Shown here: one piece after another, positions 16,535-25,560 of the stretch
How the letters are laid out: each line of letters opens with the position of its first letter
How positions within the stretch are numbered: position 1 is the first letter of the stretch
NCBI GenBank assembly: GCA_965279135.1
Contig: OZ257133.1
Location: forward strand, 434,001 to 498,000
Direction: 5' to 3'
DNA from: Croceimicrobium sp965279135
GTDB lineage: Bacteria; Bacteroidota; Bacteroidia; Flavobacteriales; Schleiferiaceae
Length of the DNA: 64,000 nt
Notes under the pieces: model-generated
What the model was told of the DNA's origin: nothing
What the model saw: the letters and a program-made list of their open reading frames with translations, nothing else
The model's database searches: none
Program-made: the position numbers and the translations under genes

Positions 16535-17139
16535 AATAATTCAAAGCCTAAGCAAACCATTAACTGGTTAGTGCGTAAGTCAACCTGATAGTTAGTTTGA
16601 TCTACAATTAGATTCGATGCAAAGGAAGAGAAGGCCCCTTCATAGCGGATATCCAACATAAATTTGCGGATTTCTACACCTACGCCAACCTGGTATCCAA
16701 AAGTTCCAGATTCTAGATCACTACTTATATCACCAGTGAGGTCGCTGATATTCGCACTGTAAACAGGGCCTGCAAGCAGACGAACCGGTCCAAGCTTCTT
16801 ACCTACTAGTAATGGGATGTCAACTCTACTCACGTCTAGCTCCAAATTACGAGGATTGGTAGCACCTACTTGATTTGCATCAACACTTTGATTCACCTGA
16901 GAGAAGATAATCTCCGGCTGAATGAAAAGTAGAGGAGTTTTAATTTTCGCATAGATACCAAGGTGATAGCTTAGTTCGCGATCGGCACCTTCAAGAGTTT
17001 GGATTGCTTGTTGAGTCGACTGAAAATCACTGATTCCAGTTTTGGCCAAACCTACTCCTGCTCTTAAACCAAAGTCAAGCTGAGCACTTAGGCTTAGACT
17101 TAAAAGCATGATTAGGGAGGAGATGGTCCACTTTTTCAT
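16531..17139 (-). CDS. PorT-like small outer membrane beta-barrel protein
   Basis: 202 residues with signal peptide MKKWTISSLIMLLSLSLSAQ. The start of the mature protein (LDFGLRAGVGLAKTG), the internal KTPLLFIQPEIIFSQ, the later GVGVEIRKFMLDIRYEGAF and a terminal Phe match the eight-stranded barrel family often called PorT-like or OMP_b-brl_2. The ligand is unknown. Its ATG overlaps the purC stop (ATGA), an odd but clear coupling of a cytoplasmic purine enzyme with an outer membrane protein. Confidence 0.75.
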   Translation of the reverse strand: MKKWTISSLIMLLSLSLSAQLDFGLRAGVGLAKTGISDFQSTQQAIQTLEGADRELSYHLGIYAKIKTPLLFIQPEIIFSQVNQSVDANQVGATNPRNLELDVSRVDIPLLVGKKLGPVRLLAGPVYSANISDLTGDISSDLESGTFGYQVGVGVEIRKFMLDIRYEGAFSSFASNLIVDQTNYQVDLRTNQLMVCLGFELF

Positions 17140-18089
17140 GGGAGATTATTTAGATGGTTATTAATGTTCTTTTCTATTCGCTCTTCAAGGTATTCACTAA
17201 AATCGGGCTCGAAAGCCTTTCCCGTGATTTTTTCAAAGAGTTCAGCATATCGGTCCGACACTTCCTTTACAAAGCTATCGGTCATCTCCGGTACTTCCTG
17301 GCCATCCTTACCCTGAAATCCATTTTCCATGAGCCACTCTCGTACAAATTCTTTACTGAGCTGCCTTTGAGCTTGAGAGTTTGCTAGTCTTTCGGCATAG
17401 GTATCAGCATAGAAATATCGAGACGAATCCGGGGTGTGAATCTCGTCGATAAGAATAATACGTCCCTGGGCATCCTTTCCAAATTCATATTTGGTATCCA
17501 CCAGGATTAAACCTCTTTCGTTTGCCATTTCCTGACCACGAGCAAATAGAGCTTTGGTATAGGATTCTAGTTGTAGGTAATCAGATTCACTTACAATCCC
17601 TTGTCTCAGAATTTCTTCACGGCTGATATCTTCATCGTGCAATCCCTGATCTGCTTTGGTGGTAGGAGTAATAATAGGTTCAGGGAAGGTTTGGTTTTCC
17701 TTCATCCCTTCAGGAAGAGGGACTCCGCATAATTCACGAGCTCCGCTTTTATAAGTACGCCAGGCATGTCCGGTTAGGTAACCGCGAATCACCATTTCCA
17801 CTTTAAAAGGTTCCGCTTTATGTCCAATGGTAACCATCGGATCGGCCATGCTTAATTTCCAGTTTGGTACAATATCCTGAGTTGCATCTAAAAAGAAATT
17901 CGCGATTTGATTCAAGACCTGTCCTTTGCCTGGAATACCTCGGGGTAAAACAACGTCAAAGGCGGAAATTCTATCCGAGGCGACCATTACAAGGAGATCA
18001 TTCTCCAGGCTGTAAACATCTCGCACCTTACCCTGGTAGAAATTAGTTTGTCCAGGTAGTTGAAAGTTAGTTTTCGTTAGCGCCTTCAT
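17136..18089 (-). CDS. purC: Phosphoribosylaminoimidazole-succinocarboxamide synthase
   Basis: PurC joins CAIR and aspartate with ATP to make SAICAR in purine synthesis. The 317-residue length fits the longer form of the family. Marks are YQGKVRDVYSLENDLLVMVASDRISAFD (N-terminal nucleotide site), VIRGYLTGHAWRTYKSG, and LVDTKYEFG with LIDEIHTPDSSRYFY. Its first 23 bases overlap the end of phoH. Confidence 0.96.
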   Translation of the reverse strand: MKALTKTNFQLPGQTNFYQGKVRDVYSLENDLLVMVASDRISAFDVVLPRGIPGKGQVLNQIANFFLDATQDIVPNWKLSMADPMVTIGHKAEPFKVEMVIRGYLTGHAWRTYKSGARELCGVPLPEGMKENQTFPEPIITPTTKADQGLHDEDISREEILRQGIVSESDYLQLESYTKALFARGQEMANERGLILVDTKYEFGKDAQGRIILIDEIHTPDSSRYFYADTYAERLANSQAQRQLSKEFVREWLMENGFQGKDGQEVPEMTDSFVKEVSDRYAELFEKITGKAFEPDFSEYLEERIEKNINNHLNNLP

Positions 18090-19032
18090 GTTTTTCTTCT
18101 TTATCGTATGCTCGGATAATATTCTTAACTAATTGATGGCGAATGACATCGTTTTCTTCCAGATAGATGGTATCAATTCCCTCAATATTACGAAGAATGC
18201 GCAAGGCTTCCTTTAAACCGGAAATCTGTTTCCGAGGAAGGTCAATTTGCGTGGCATCACCAGTTACAATGAATTTTGCAGATGCACCCATCCTGGTCAA
18301 GAACATCTTCATTTGAGCATGCGTAGTATTTTGGGCTTCATCGAGAATCACAAATGCACGGTCTAGAGTTCTTCCCCGCATAAAGGCTAAAGGTGCGATT
18401 TGGATAGTGCCACTTTCAAGATAGAAATTGAGTTTTTCCGGGGGGATCATTTCTCGTAAAGCGTCGTAAAGAGGTTGCAGGTAGGGATCAAGTTTTTCCT
18501 TTAGGTCACCCGGTAAGAATCCCAGGTTTTCACCCGCTTCTACTGCTGGGCGAGTAAGAATGATTCTTTTAACCTCCTTGTTCTTTAATGCGCGCACAGC
18601 GAGGGCTACGGCAGTATAAGTTTTTCCGGTTCCAGCCGGTCCAACGGCGAAAATCACATCATTAGTTTCGATGGATTTCAGCATGCGACGTTGATTGAGC
18701 GTTCGTGCTTTAATCGCTTGACCGCTAGTGCCATATAGGATGATATCGCTTCCCGCTTGATCTTGCTTATCAAGTACCATTTCATCTTTTAAGATGCGAT
18801 CGACTTGATTTATGCTGAGCGAATTGAATCGGTGTAGGTAGTTTATGATCTCCTCAACTTTTTCCTCGAACTTTAGTATCTGTGCTTCCTCACCATTCAC
18901 CTTAATCTTTTGCCCTCTGGCGGTTATCTTGAGTTCAGGGAAATAGTTCTTTATGAGGTTTAGGTATTTGTTGTTTGCTCCATAAATCTCTAGTGGATCT
19001 ACGGAGTCTACACTTAGGGTTTTTTCACTCAA
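18067..19032 (-). CDS. phoH: PhoH-like ATPase
   Basis: A 321-residue cytoplasmic P-loop ATPase of the PhoH/YbeZ family, linked in other bacteria to RNA metabolism and ribosome maturation. The N-terminal domain (to about 110) is KH-like. Walker A is GPAGTGKT (131-138), followed by ILTRPAVEAGENLGFLPG and Walker B VILDEAQN. The only start that keeps the conserved N-terminus (DPLEIYGANNKY) is a TTG at 19032; no in-frame ATG occurs before residue 80. purC overlaps its end by 23 bases. Confidence 0.92.
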   Translation of the reverse strand: MSEKTLSVDSVDPLEIYGANNKYLNLIKNYFPELKITARGQKIKVNGEEAQILKFEEKVEEIINYLHRFNSLSINQVDRILKDEMVLDKQDQAGSDIILYGTSGQAIKARTLNQRRMLKSIETNDVIFAVGPAGTGKTYTAVALAVRALKNKEVKRIILTRPAVEAGENLGFLPGDLKEKLDPYLQPLYDALREMIPPEKLNFYLESGTIQIAPLAFMRGRTLDRAFVILDEAQNTTHAQMKMFLTRMGASAKFIVTGDATQIDLPRKQISGLKEALRILRNIEGIDTIYLEENDVIRHQLVKNIIRAYDKEEKHEGANEN

Positions 19033-19073
19033 ATTACTCGGGCTCTTAAATTTAAGCTTGCGCTTGTTTTAAA

Positions 19074-19081
19074 TACTTTTG
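19074..19081 (+). promoter_or_regulatory. -7 element (TACTTTTG) of the SAM hydroxide adenosyltransferase operon
   Basis: An exact TAnnTTTG match 54 bases before the ATG at 19136. It covers the in-frame TTG at 19079, which is therefore not the start. Confidence 0.5.
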
Positions 19082-19135
19082 CCACACAAAATAACAACAA
19101 AAAGGCCTATTCGCCTTTACTTTGCGGGCTTCTCC

Positions 19136-19933
19136 ATGGCATTGATTACAATAAGTTCGGACTACGGTTTTAAAGACCCTCATCGCGCAATAGTGCATGG
19201 GGTTCTTGCAAACTTGGCTCCTGAAATAAAGGTAATGGATTTAAGCCACGGATTGCAGCCCGGTAATTTGATAGAAACTGCTTTTGTGGTGAGTCATGCG
19301 TCCGGGGATTTTCCTCCCGGTACGGTGCACATGATACTTAACGGGGAGTTAGCTGGCGACAATAACTGGTTAGCAATGGAACTGGAAGGGCAGTACTATT
19401 TGGCGGCGAACAATGGCGTACTAAGTTTATTACAAGAATCGCGTAGAGCTAAAGCGATTCATCGCATTGAAATTGGAGATCAGGCAGGATCAGTTTTTCC
19501 TGGTCGGGATTTCTTAGCGAAGGCGGCGGTCCATTTGGCCCAGGGCGGAGCCCTTAGTATTTTGGGTAAGGCAATGGAATCCATCAAAAGTCTCAGTATG
19601 CCCAAGCCGAATGTTGATCTTAGCCGAAAATGGATTCAAGGTCATGTTATTTATGTGGATAATTATGGGAACCTTCTAACTAATATCAAAAAGCAGGATC
19701 TTAAAGATGCACTACAGGCATCGAGACTCGATATCAATTTGCCTCGAAACCGTTCTTTGTCTCGAATATCCAGGACCTATCAGGATAACGCTCAGGATGG
19801 GGTGCTGGCCCTTATTAATTCTTTAGGTTTGCTGGAAATTGCCTACCGGGATGGACGCAGTCCAGATATAAATGGAGCCAGCAGTTTGTTGGGCTTAGGC
19901 ATAATGAGTGAAATTACTATTACCTACGAATGA
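19136..19933 (+). CDS. SAM hydroxide adenosyltransferase (DUF62 family)
   Basis: 265 residues from the ATG at 19136 (MALITISSDYGFKDPHRAIVHGVL). The family splits S-adenosylmethionine with water into adenosine and methionine and is related to the SAM fluorinase and chlorinase. Visible marks are TISSDYG (catalytic Asp), DLSHGLQPGNLIETAFVV, NNGVLSLL, GRDFLAKAA and the late VDNYGNLLTNI. Length is normal. The next gene overlaps by ATGA, and the series continues into gldF and gldG. Confidence 0.9.
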   Translation: MALITISSDYGFKDPHRAIVHGVLANLAPEIKVMDLSHGLQPGNLIETAFVVSHASGDFPPGTVHMILNGELAGDNNWLAMELEGQYYLAANNGVLSLLQESRRAKAIHRIEIGDQAGSVFPGRDFLAKAAVHLAQGGALSILGKAMESIKSLSMPKPNVDLSRKWIQGHVIYVDNYGNLLTNIKKQDLKDALQASRLDINLPRNRSLSRISRTYQDNAQDGVLALINSLGLLEIAYRDGRSPDINGASSLLGLGIMSEITITYE

Positions 19934-20226
19934 TCGTACGCATTGTAAAAATGACCTTTCGGGAGGAGGAAGTTTCCGCCTTTTTAGAAAACTTTCATAA
20001 AAACAAAGCTCAGATACGCAACTTTCCGGGTTGTGAGCGTCTGTTGCTTTTAAACGATATCAATCACACTAACGTTTATTTCACTTATAGCTGGTGGCAG
20101 GGTGAAGAGGATTTGGAATCTTATCGTAAATCTGAACTTTTTCAAGGAGTTTGGGCCTTTACAAAATCGCTATTCGCCGCTAAGCCTGAGGCCTGGAGTA
20201 CAGAGGAAATTGAAGCCCTAAGATGA
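19930..20226 (+). CDS. ABM-domain (monooxygenase-like) small protein
   Basis: 98 residues. The sequence MIVRIVKMTFREEEVSAFLENF, then FPGCERLLLLNDINHTNVYFTYSWWQ and SEELF-like helices, fits the ferredoxin-like ABM (antibiotic biosynthesis monooxygenase) fold. No catalytic assignment is possible. It overlaps by ATGA both with the SAM hydroxide adenosyltransferase gene before it and with gldF after it. Confidence 0.75.
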   Translation: MIVRIVKMTFREEEVSAFLENFHKNKAQIRNFPGCERLLLLNDINHTNVYFTYSWWQGEEDLESYRKSELFQGVWAFTKSLFAAKPEAWSTEEIEALR

Positions 20227-20954
20227 TAGCATTAATCAAGAAAGAAATACGGTCTTTTTTTGGTGGTATCATCGGTTATCTGGTTATACTGGTTTACTTG
20301 CTTATCAATGGAGTTTTCTTGTGGTTGTTTCCAGGAAGTTTCAATGTTCTGGATGGCGGATACTCTAGTCTGGGTAACCTTTTCACCATTTCTCCTTGGG
20401 TGTTTCTATTCCTTATTCCTGCCTTGAGTATGCGCATGTTTGCAGATGAGAAAAAGGCTGGAACGATGGAGATTCTTCTCAGTAAACCTTTGTCAGACCT
20501 CCAAATCATTTTGGCCAAGTATATTGCCGGCTTACTATTACTGTTATTAGCGCTTTTACCTACATTGATTTATTATTATTCGGTTTATCAATTAGGCGCG
20601 CCTCCGGGTAACCTAGATAGCGGTGGGACTTTTGGTTCTTACATTGGATTGCTCTTCCTTGGCGCTGCATTCTTGAGTATCGGGCTGTTTGCATCTTCAC
20701 TAACTGATAATCAGATTGTGGCCTTCCTATTGGCCTTATTCCTCTGCTTTTTTGTGTTTTATGGATTTGATCAGATTGCCGGATTTGAGCTTTTTGGAAC
20801 TGCAGATTTGTTTATTCTGAAACTTGGGATTAATGAGCACTACGTGTCCATGAGTAGAGGGGTGATAGACAGTAGGGATTTGCTGTACTTTTTTAGTGTA
20901 ATCGCATTATTTATCGGGGCAACCCGATTGGTAATTCAAAGTCGGAAATGGTAA
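20223..20954 (+). CDS. gldF: Gliding motility ABC transporter permease GldF
   Basis: A 243-residue inner membrane protein with six hydrophobic segments, starting MIALIKKEIRSFFGGIIGYLVI. The segment SMRMFADEKKAGTMEILLSKPLSDLQIILAKY is the conserved cytoplasmic loop of this ABC-2-type permease. With GldG and the ATPase GldA it forms a transporter needed for gliding in Flavobacterium johnsoniae. gldA is not in the window. It is coupled upstream (ATGA) and overlaps gldG. Confidence 0.93.
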   Translation: MIALIKKEIRSFFGGIIGYLVILVYLLINGVFLWLFPGSFNVLDGGYSSLGNLFTISPWVFLFLIPALSMRMFADEKKAGTMEILLSKPLSDLQIILAKYIAGLLLLLLALLPTLIYYYSVYQLGAPPGNLDSGGTFGSYIGLLFLGAAFLSIGLFASSLTDNQIVAFLLALFLCFFVFYGFDQIAGFELFGTADLFILKLGINEHYVSMSRGVIDSRDLLYFFSVIALFIGATRLVIQSRKW

Positions 20955-22660
20955 TGAAAAAGCGCAGAGATTTAGTTCGCTTCGCATTGTTTACCGGGAT
21001 ATTGATTTTACTCAATTTCATTGGTAGCCTGAAATTCTTCAGGATCGATCTTACCTCCGAGGGTCGGTATAGCCTTTCCGATGCTACTATTGACCTACTG
21101 GAAAGCTTTGAAGATGTATTGCTGGTGAAAGTTTATCTGGATGGTGAATTTCCCGCTGGTTTTCAGAGATTGCAGTTGGAGACCCGTCAGATGTTGGATG
21201 AGTTTAGAGCTTACAACCCTAACCTCCAATACGTATTTATTGATCCTTCCGATAATACAACCGAAGAAGAAACAAACACTCTGTTTCAACAGCTTCAATT
21301 CAAGGGATTAAAGCCCTATCAGTTATCTATTAATCAAGATGGGGGCAGTTCGATAAAGACCATTTTTCCTGGCGCAATCTTAAGCTTTGGGGAAGAAGAA
21401 GTTCCCTCCTTATTGCTGCAGGATCAATTAGGTGCTCCGCCTGAACAGCAGATTAATAGTAGTATTGAGAATTTGGAATTTAGTCTGGCAAATTCAATTC
21501 GAGGATTGGTGCAGAGTAAAAAACCTCTGGTTGGATTCCTTCAAGGCCACGATGAGCTAGGACCCAGAGCTATGGCAGACTTTGCCAAGGAGCTTAGTGC
21601 TAATTATCAAGTCAATCTGTTCAATATTCGCGAGTTTAAAAGCGATTCTAGCGGAGAGGATCTAAGTGTGGCAGAACAACAGGCACGCCTCAATCGATTT
21701 GATGCCTTGATAATCGCCAAGCCTCAAAAGAACTTCAATCAGTTTGATAAGATTTTACTCGATCAGTATATCATGAATGGGGGTAAAACCATTTGGCTAT
21801 TGGATGGGGCAGAAGCTTCGATGGATAGCCTGAGCGAGAAATCGCAATTTATGAGTTTGCCACTCTTTGATCGACTCAGTCTTAATGATATGTTATTCCG
21901 TTACGGAGTTAGGGTTAACAATGACTTGGTTGGTGATTTGGTAGCAGCAGGAGTCAACGATCAGAGGCAGGTGCGTCCCTGGATCTATTTCCCGATGGTA
22001 ATGCCTCAGAGTAACCATCCTATCGTTAAAGACTTGAACGCGGTATGGATGAGGTTTGCCTCAAGCTTGGATACTGTAATGGCCGCCGGTGTCAAGAAGA
22101 CGATTTTGCTGCGTTCTTCTCCTTACAGCGCACGAAGAGCGACTCCGGCAATTATCAGTTTGGCTGATCTTTACGAGCCACCACCCCGTGAGCGGTTCAG
22201 AGAGCAAGGAGTGCCTTTAGGTGTTCTTTTGGAAGGGAAATTCCAGTCGAGTTTTGCCAACTATCGACCTCGCCCAGGAGGAGAACCTCTTAAAATTCGC
22301 AAAGAGAGTCCAGAGAATCAGATGATCGTAATTTCGGACGGTGATATCATCCAAAATCAGATGAACGTGGTAAATCCAAATATACCCAAAGGAGCACCCT
22401 TACCTTTAGGTTACGATCAATACACGGGCACTCAATATGGTAATAAGGATCTTTTGGTGAATGCCATTGATTATATGCTGGATGATAGTGGATTGATTGA
22501 GATTAGGTCTCGGGAGTTAAAGATTCGACTTCTGGATCTAAACCGAGTTAAAAAAGAACGCCTCCAATGGCAATTAGTTAACACCTTAATCCCAACCTTT
22601 TCCATTCTTCTATTAGCCTTGATCAATTCTTATTGGCGACGTAAAAAATATTTAAGCTAG
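20948..22660 (+). CDS. gldG: Gliding motility ABC transporter component GldG
   Basis: 570 residues: one N-terminal membrane helix (FALFTGILILLNFIGSLKFF), then a large periplasmic ABC_transp_aux region (RYSLSDATIDLLESFEDVLLVKVYLDGEFPAGFQRL and so on), then a C-terminal helix (LIPTFSILLLALINSYW) and a basic tail. This is the GldG layout. An ATG at 20954 that forms TAATG with the gldF stop is an alternative start two residues later. It is followed one base on by the DUF4340 gene. Confidence 0.94.
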   Translation: MVMKKRRDLVRFALFTGILILLNFIGSLKFFRIDLTSEGRYSLSDATIDLLESFEDVLLVKVYLDGEFPAGFQRLQLETRQMLDEFRAYNPNLQYVFIDPSDNTTEEETNTLFQQLQFKGLKPYQLSINQDGGSSIKTIFPGAILSFGEEEVPSLLLQDQLGAPPEQQINSSIENLEFSLANSIRGLVQSKKPLVGFLQGHDELGPRAMADFAKELSANYQVNLFNIREFKSDSSGEDLSVAEQQARLNRFDALIIAKPQKNFNQFDKILLDQYIMNGGKTIWLLDGAEASMDSLSEKSQFMSLPLFDRLSLNDMLFRYGVRVNNDLVGDLVAAGVNDQRQVRPWIYFPMVMPQSNHPIVKDLNAVWMRFASSLDTVMAAGVKKTILLRSSPYSARRATPAIISLADLYEPPPRERFREQGVPLGVLLEGKFQSSFANYRPRPGGEPLKIRKESPENQMIVISDGDIIQNQMNVVNPNIPKGAPLPLGYDQYTGTQYGNKDLLVNAIDYMLDDSGLIEIRSRELKIRLLDLNRVKKERLQWQLVNTLIPTFSILLLALINSYWRRKKYLS

Positions 22661-22661
22661 G

Positions 22662-23678
22662 ATGAAAAAGAACTTACTCTATCTCATCGTCTTTGTTGTG
22701 TTACTGGCAATTGCGGGATATTTCCTGAGTCAGAATAGTGGCAGCAGTACCTTGGAGGGTCCAGAAAATTATGCCTTCGCCGTAAAGGATACAGCCACCA
22801 TTAATAAAATCATTATCAGCGACAAGACGCCTAAAAAAGCCACTCTTAAGCGAACTTCAGACGGCTGGGAATTAGACGGGGCCTATCCTGTGAGAAGGGA
22901 TGCCATCGAAATCCTGCTTGAGACCCTCTATCGCATGGAAATGAAAAACTTCTTAACCCAAAGGATTGTCCCTGAGGTTGAAAAGCAATTAGCGGTTTAC
23001 GGCAAGAGGGTAGAGATTTACCAGGATGATAAGCTCAGTAAAGTGATCTATGTAGGAACCCCAACACCAAGTGAAATGGGAACCTACATGAAATTGGAGA
23101 ATGGTGATCTACCCTATGCGGTCCACATTCCTGGTTTTAATGGGTTTTTAAATACGCGCTTTATTTCGGAATCCTACCTCTGGAGGTCCAGAGACCTTGT
23201 CCCTATTAAGACCAGAAGCATCAAGGAGGTAGAAATGATTTATCCTGATTCGGTAGCCGCGAGTTTTCGCATTAGTGTTTTTTCCACCGATAGCATTTAC
23301 CTGACTTCAATGGACGATCAGCAGGTGGTTAAAGATTTCTCCCAGGTTAAAGGAAGGCTGTTTCTTGCTGCATGTGCGAATCTCAAAGCAGAAGGAGAGA
23401 TACTTCCTTCGGATCCGATTTTCGCTCGTCGGGATTCTCTTTTAAACTCAACGCCTGCATTTACTTTAAAAATTCGCAGTAAGAATGGGGAAGAACGAAA
23501 GATAAGTGCTTATAAAATTAAAGCTGCTCCTGAGACCATTGATATTGATGACCCCAGCTCATTTTATGACCCCGATCGATTGCATGGTTTTGTAAATGAT
23601 GATCGTATGGTATTGCTACAGTATTTTGGCTTGCGTAATGTCCTCCGATCAACCAATCAGCTTAGAGCAGAGGACTAG
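22662..23678 (+). CDS. DUF4340 domain protein, gld operon
   Basis: 338 residues with one N-terminal membrane anchor (LLYLIVFVVLLAIAGYFL) and a periplasmic domain of the DUF4340 type (INKIIISDKTPKKATLKRTSDGWELDGAYPVRRDAI). DUF4340 proteins often sit beside GldG-like ABC components and probably form part of the same complex. The gene is one base downstream of gldG with no promoter between, which supports that. The function is unknown. Confidence 0.82.
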   Translation: MKKNLLYLIVFVVLLAIAGYFLSQNSGSSTLEGPENYAFAVKDTATINKIIISDKTPKKATLKRTSDGWELDGAYPVRRDAIEILLETLYRMEMKNFLTQRIVPEVEKQLAVYGKRVEIYQDDKLSKVIYVGTPTPSEMGTYMKLENGDLPYAVHIPGFNGFLNTRFISESYLWRSRDLVPIKTRSIKEVEMIYPDSVAASFRISVFSTDSIYLTSMDDQQVVKDFSQVKGRLFLAACANLKAEGEILPSDPIFARRDSLLNSTPAFTLKIRSKNGEERKISAYKIKAAPETIDIDDPSSFYDPDRLHGFVNDDRMVLLQYFGLRNVLRSTNQLRAED

Positions 23679-23723
23679 CATTTTAAAATTCCTATTGGCG
23701 AGTTATGGGCTAAGGGAAGTGGC

Positions 23724-23731
23724 TATATTTG
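23724..23731 (+). promoter_or_regulatory. dnaN promoter -7 element (TATATTTG)
   Basis: An exact TAnnTTTG match 28 bases before the dnaN ATG. It separates dnaN from the gld operon. Confidence 0.55.
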
Positions 23732-23759
23732 TGCATTAAATTCAATCAAAAGCGGATCT

Positions 23760-24881
23760 ATGAAATTCATTGTTTCGAGCGGAGCACTATTAAAGCAATT
23801 ACAAATTGTAGGTGGTGTACTCAACAATAACAACACATTGCCTATTCTGGATAACTTCTTACTTCAGTTGGAAGGTTCTGAATTGAGTATTTCTGCTTCA
23901 GACTTAGAGTCTACTATTAAAGCTACGCTGGAAGTCCAGGGAGATGAGAACGGAATAGCCGCAGTTCCCGCTCGACTTTTGTTAGATGGTTTGAAAGCCT
24001 TACCCGAGCAGCCGGTTACTTTCACTACGGATGAATCGAGCATGACCGTAGAGATTTCTTCTGATTATGGTCGCTACAGCCTGGCTTATGTAGAAGGAGA
24101 TGAGTTTCCACAGCTTCCCGAAATGGAGGATGTAAGTACCACCGTTATTTCCGGTGAGATTTTGGCCACGGCGATTAATAAAACTCTTTTCGCCGCAGGG
24201 AATGACGATTTGAGACCGGTAATGTCAGGAGTGTTTTTCCAGTTTAGTACTGAAAATGTAACTTTTGTTGCAACAGATGCGCATAAACTAGTGCGTTATC
24301 GTCGTAATGATGTTCAGGCAGATCACACCGCAGAGTTCATCATGCCTCGTAAACCTCTTACCATCCTAAAGTCAACTCTTGCTAGTATCGGAGATGACGT
24401 GCAGATTCATTACAATGAGACTAATGCTCGTTTCGAGTTTGAGAATATTGTTTTAAGCAGTCGTTTGATTGATGGGAAGTACCCGAATTATGAAGCGGTG
24501 ATTCCTAAGGATAATCCCAATGTCCTGGAGATCGAACGTTCCAAGTTTTTAAGCTCCGCGAAAAGGGTGGCGATCTTCTCTAATAAAACCACTCATCAGG
24601 TGCGTCTGAAAATGGCGGGAAGCGAATTGCAGATGATGGCAGAGGATGTGGATTTTTCAAACAAGGCCCATGAACGTCTCAGTTGCAATTATCAGGGTGA
24701 GGATATGGAGATTGGCTTTAACTCCAGATTCCTTACGGAAATGCTAACCAACCTGGATTCAGAAAATATTCATTTAGAGATGTCTGCGCCGAATAGGGCT
24801 GGTATCATTTTACCTGCAGATGCCCTGGAGGAAGGGGAGGATGTTTTGATGCTGGTTATGCCAGTGATGTTAAATTCCTAA
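23760..24881 (+). CDS. dnaN: DNA polymerase III beta subunit (sliding clamp)
   Basis: 373 residues, the normal length. DnaN forms the ring clamp that holds polymerases on DNA. Typical marks are MKFIVSSGALLKQLQIVGGVLNNNNTLPILDNFLL, FVATDAHKLVRYRR and the C-terminal LPADALEEGEDVLMLVMPVML. It has its own promoter although it follows the gld genes. DinB, further along the window, carries a clamp-binding tail. Confidence 0.97.
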   Translation: MKFIVSSGALLKQLQIVGGVLNNNNTLPILDNFLLQLEGSELSISASDLESTIKATLEVQGDENGIAAVPARLLLDGLKALPEQPVTFTTDESSMTVEISSDYGRYSLAYVEGDEFPQLPEMEDVSTTVISGEILATAINKTLFAAGNDDLRPVMSGVFFQFSTENVTFVATDAHKLVRYRRNDVQADHTAEFIMPRKPLTILKSTLASIGDDVQIHYNETNARFEFENIVLSSRLIDGKYPNYEAVIPKDNPNVLEIERSKFLSSAKRVAIFSNKTTHQVRLKMAGSELQMMAEDVDFSNKAHERLSCNYQGEDMEIGFNSRFLTEMLTNLDSENIHLEMSAPNRAGIILPADALEEGEDVLMLVMPVMLNS

Positions 24882-24891
24882 GTTTTCCGGA

Positions 24892-25539
24892 ATGGGAGTG
24901 CTCATCGTAGGCGATGTGCATGGTTGTTTCTATACACTAAGGTCATTAGTAAGAGAGCATTGGCGACCTGAGAAGGATACCTTGGTGTTAATCGGCGATT
25001 TGATCAATAAAGGTCCACATTCGGTAAGGGCTTTTAAATATTGGTTAAAGCTTAATGCGCTTTATCCCAAAAAGACTATTCTCATTCGAGGAAATCACGA
25101 GCAGTGGTTCTTGGATAGTTATCGCAGTAAGTCTAAAAATCAGGGTTTTGTAGAATTATGCACTCAGTTTCAGGATAAAGGGCTCAGTGTCCAGAAGGTG
25201 GCCCAAACCATCGGGCAGTTGCCACTAAGTTTCGAAACTCAAAATCTAATGGTTAGTCATGCCGGATTGACTGAATCTAGCTGGGATCCCTATGATCCAG
25301 CTGATATGCATAGCCTGTTAAAGAACCGAAGGCCATTGAAAAGGCTGGCTAAAATTCAGGTCGTCGGTCATACAATCATATCTAAGGGTAAGCCACTCTT
25401 TAAACCAAATGAAAATGCCTGGTATATAGATACCGGAGCATGGTGTCGGGATCACCTCAGTGCCTTACGCTTTGATGATTCCTCCAACATTCCGAAGATT
25501 ATTCAGGAGAAACGACGAAGCAAAGATCTTACTTCCTAA
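24892..25539 (+). CDS. Calcineurin-like phosphoesterase (PP1/ApaH type)
   Basis: 215 residues with the metal-binding motifs of the superfamily in order: GDVHGCF (7-13), GDLINKGPHS (about 35-44), RGNHEQWFL (about 65) and late His residues in VSHAGLT and VVGHTI. This fits small Ser/Thr phosphatases and diadenosine tetraphosphatases; the substrate cannot be decided. It lies 10 bases after dnaN and is probably read from the same transcript. Confidence 0.88.
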   Translation: MGVLIVGDVHGCFYTLRSLVREHWRPEKDTLVLIGDLINKGPHSVRAFKYWLKLNALYPKKTILIRGNHEQWFLDSYRSKSKNQGFVELCTQFQDKGLSVQKVAQTIGQLPLSFETQNLMVSHAGLTESSWDPYDPADMHSLLKNRRPLKRLAKIQVVGHTIISKGKPLFKPNENAWYIDTGAWCRDHLSALRFDDSSNIPKIIQEKRRSKDLTS

Positions 25540-25544
25540 ATTCG
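25537..25544 (+). promoter_or_regulatory. Near-consensus -7 element (TAAATTCG) before the barrel gene
   Basis: One base off TAnnTTTG, 16 bases before the ATG at 25561. It overlaps the phosphatase stop codon. Confidence 0.35.
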
Positions 25545-25560
25545 GGCAAAACTTGAATAC

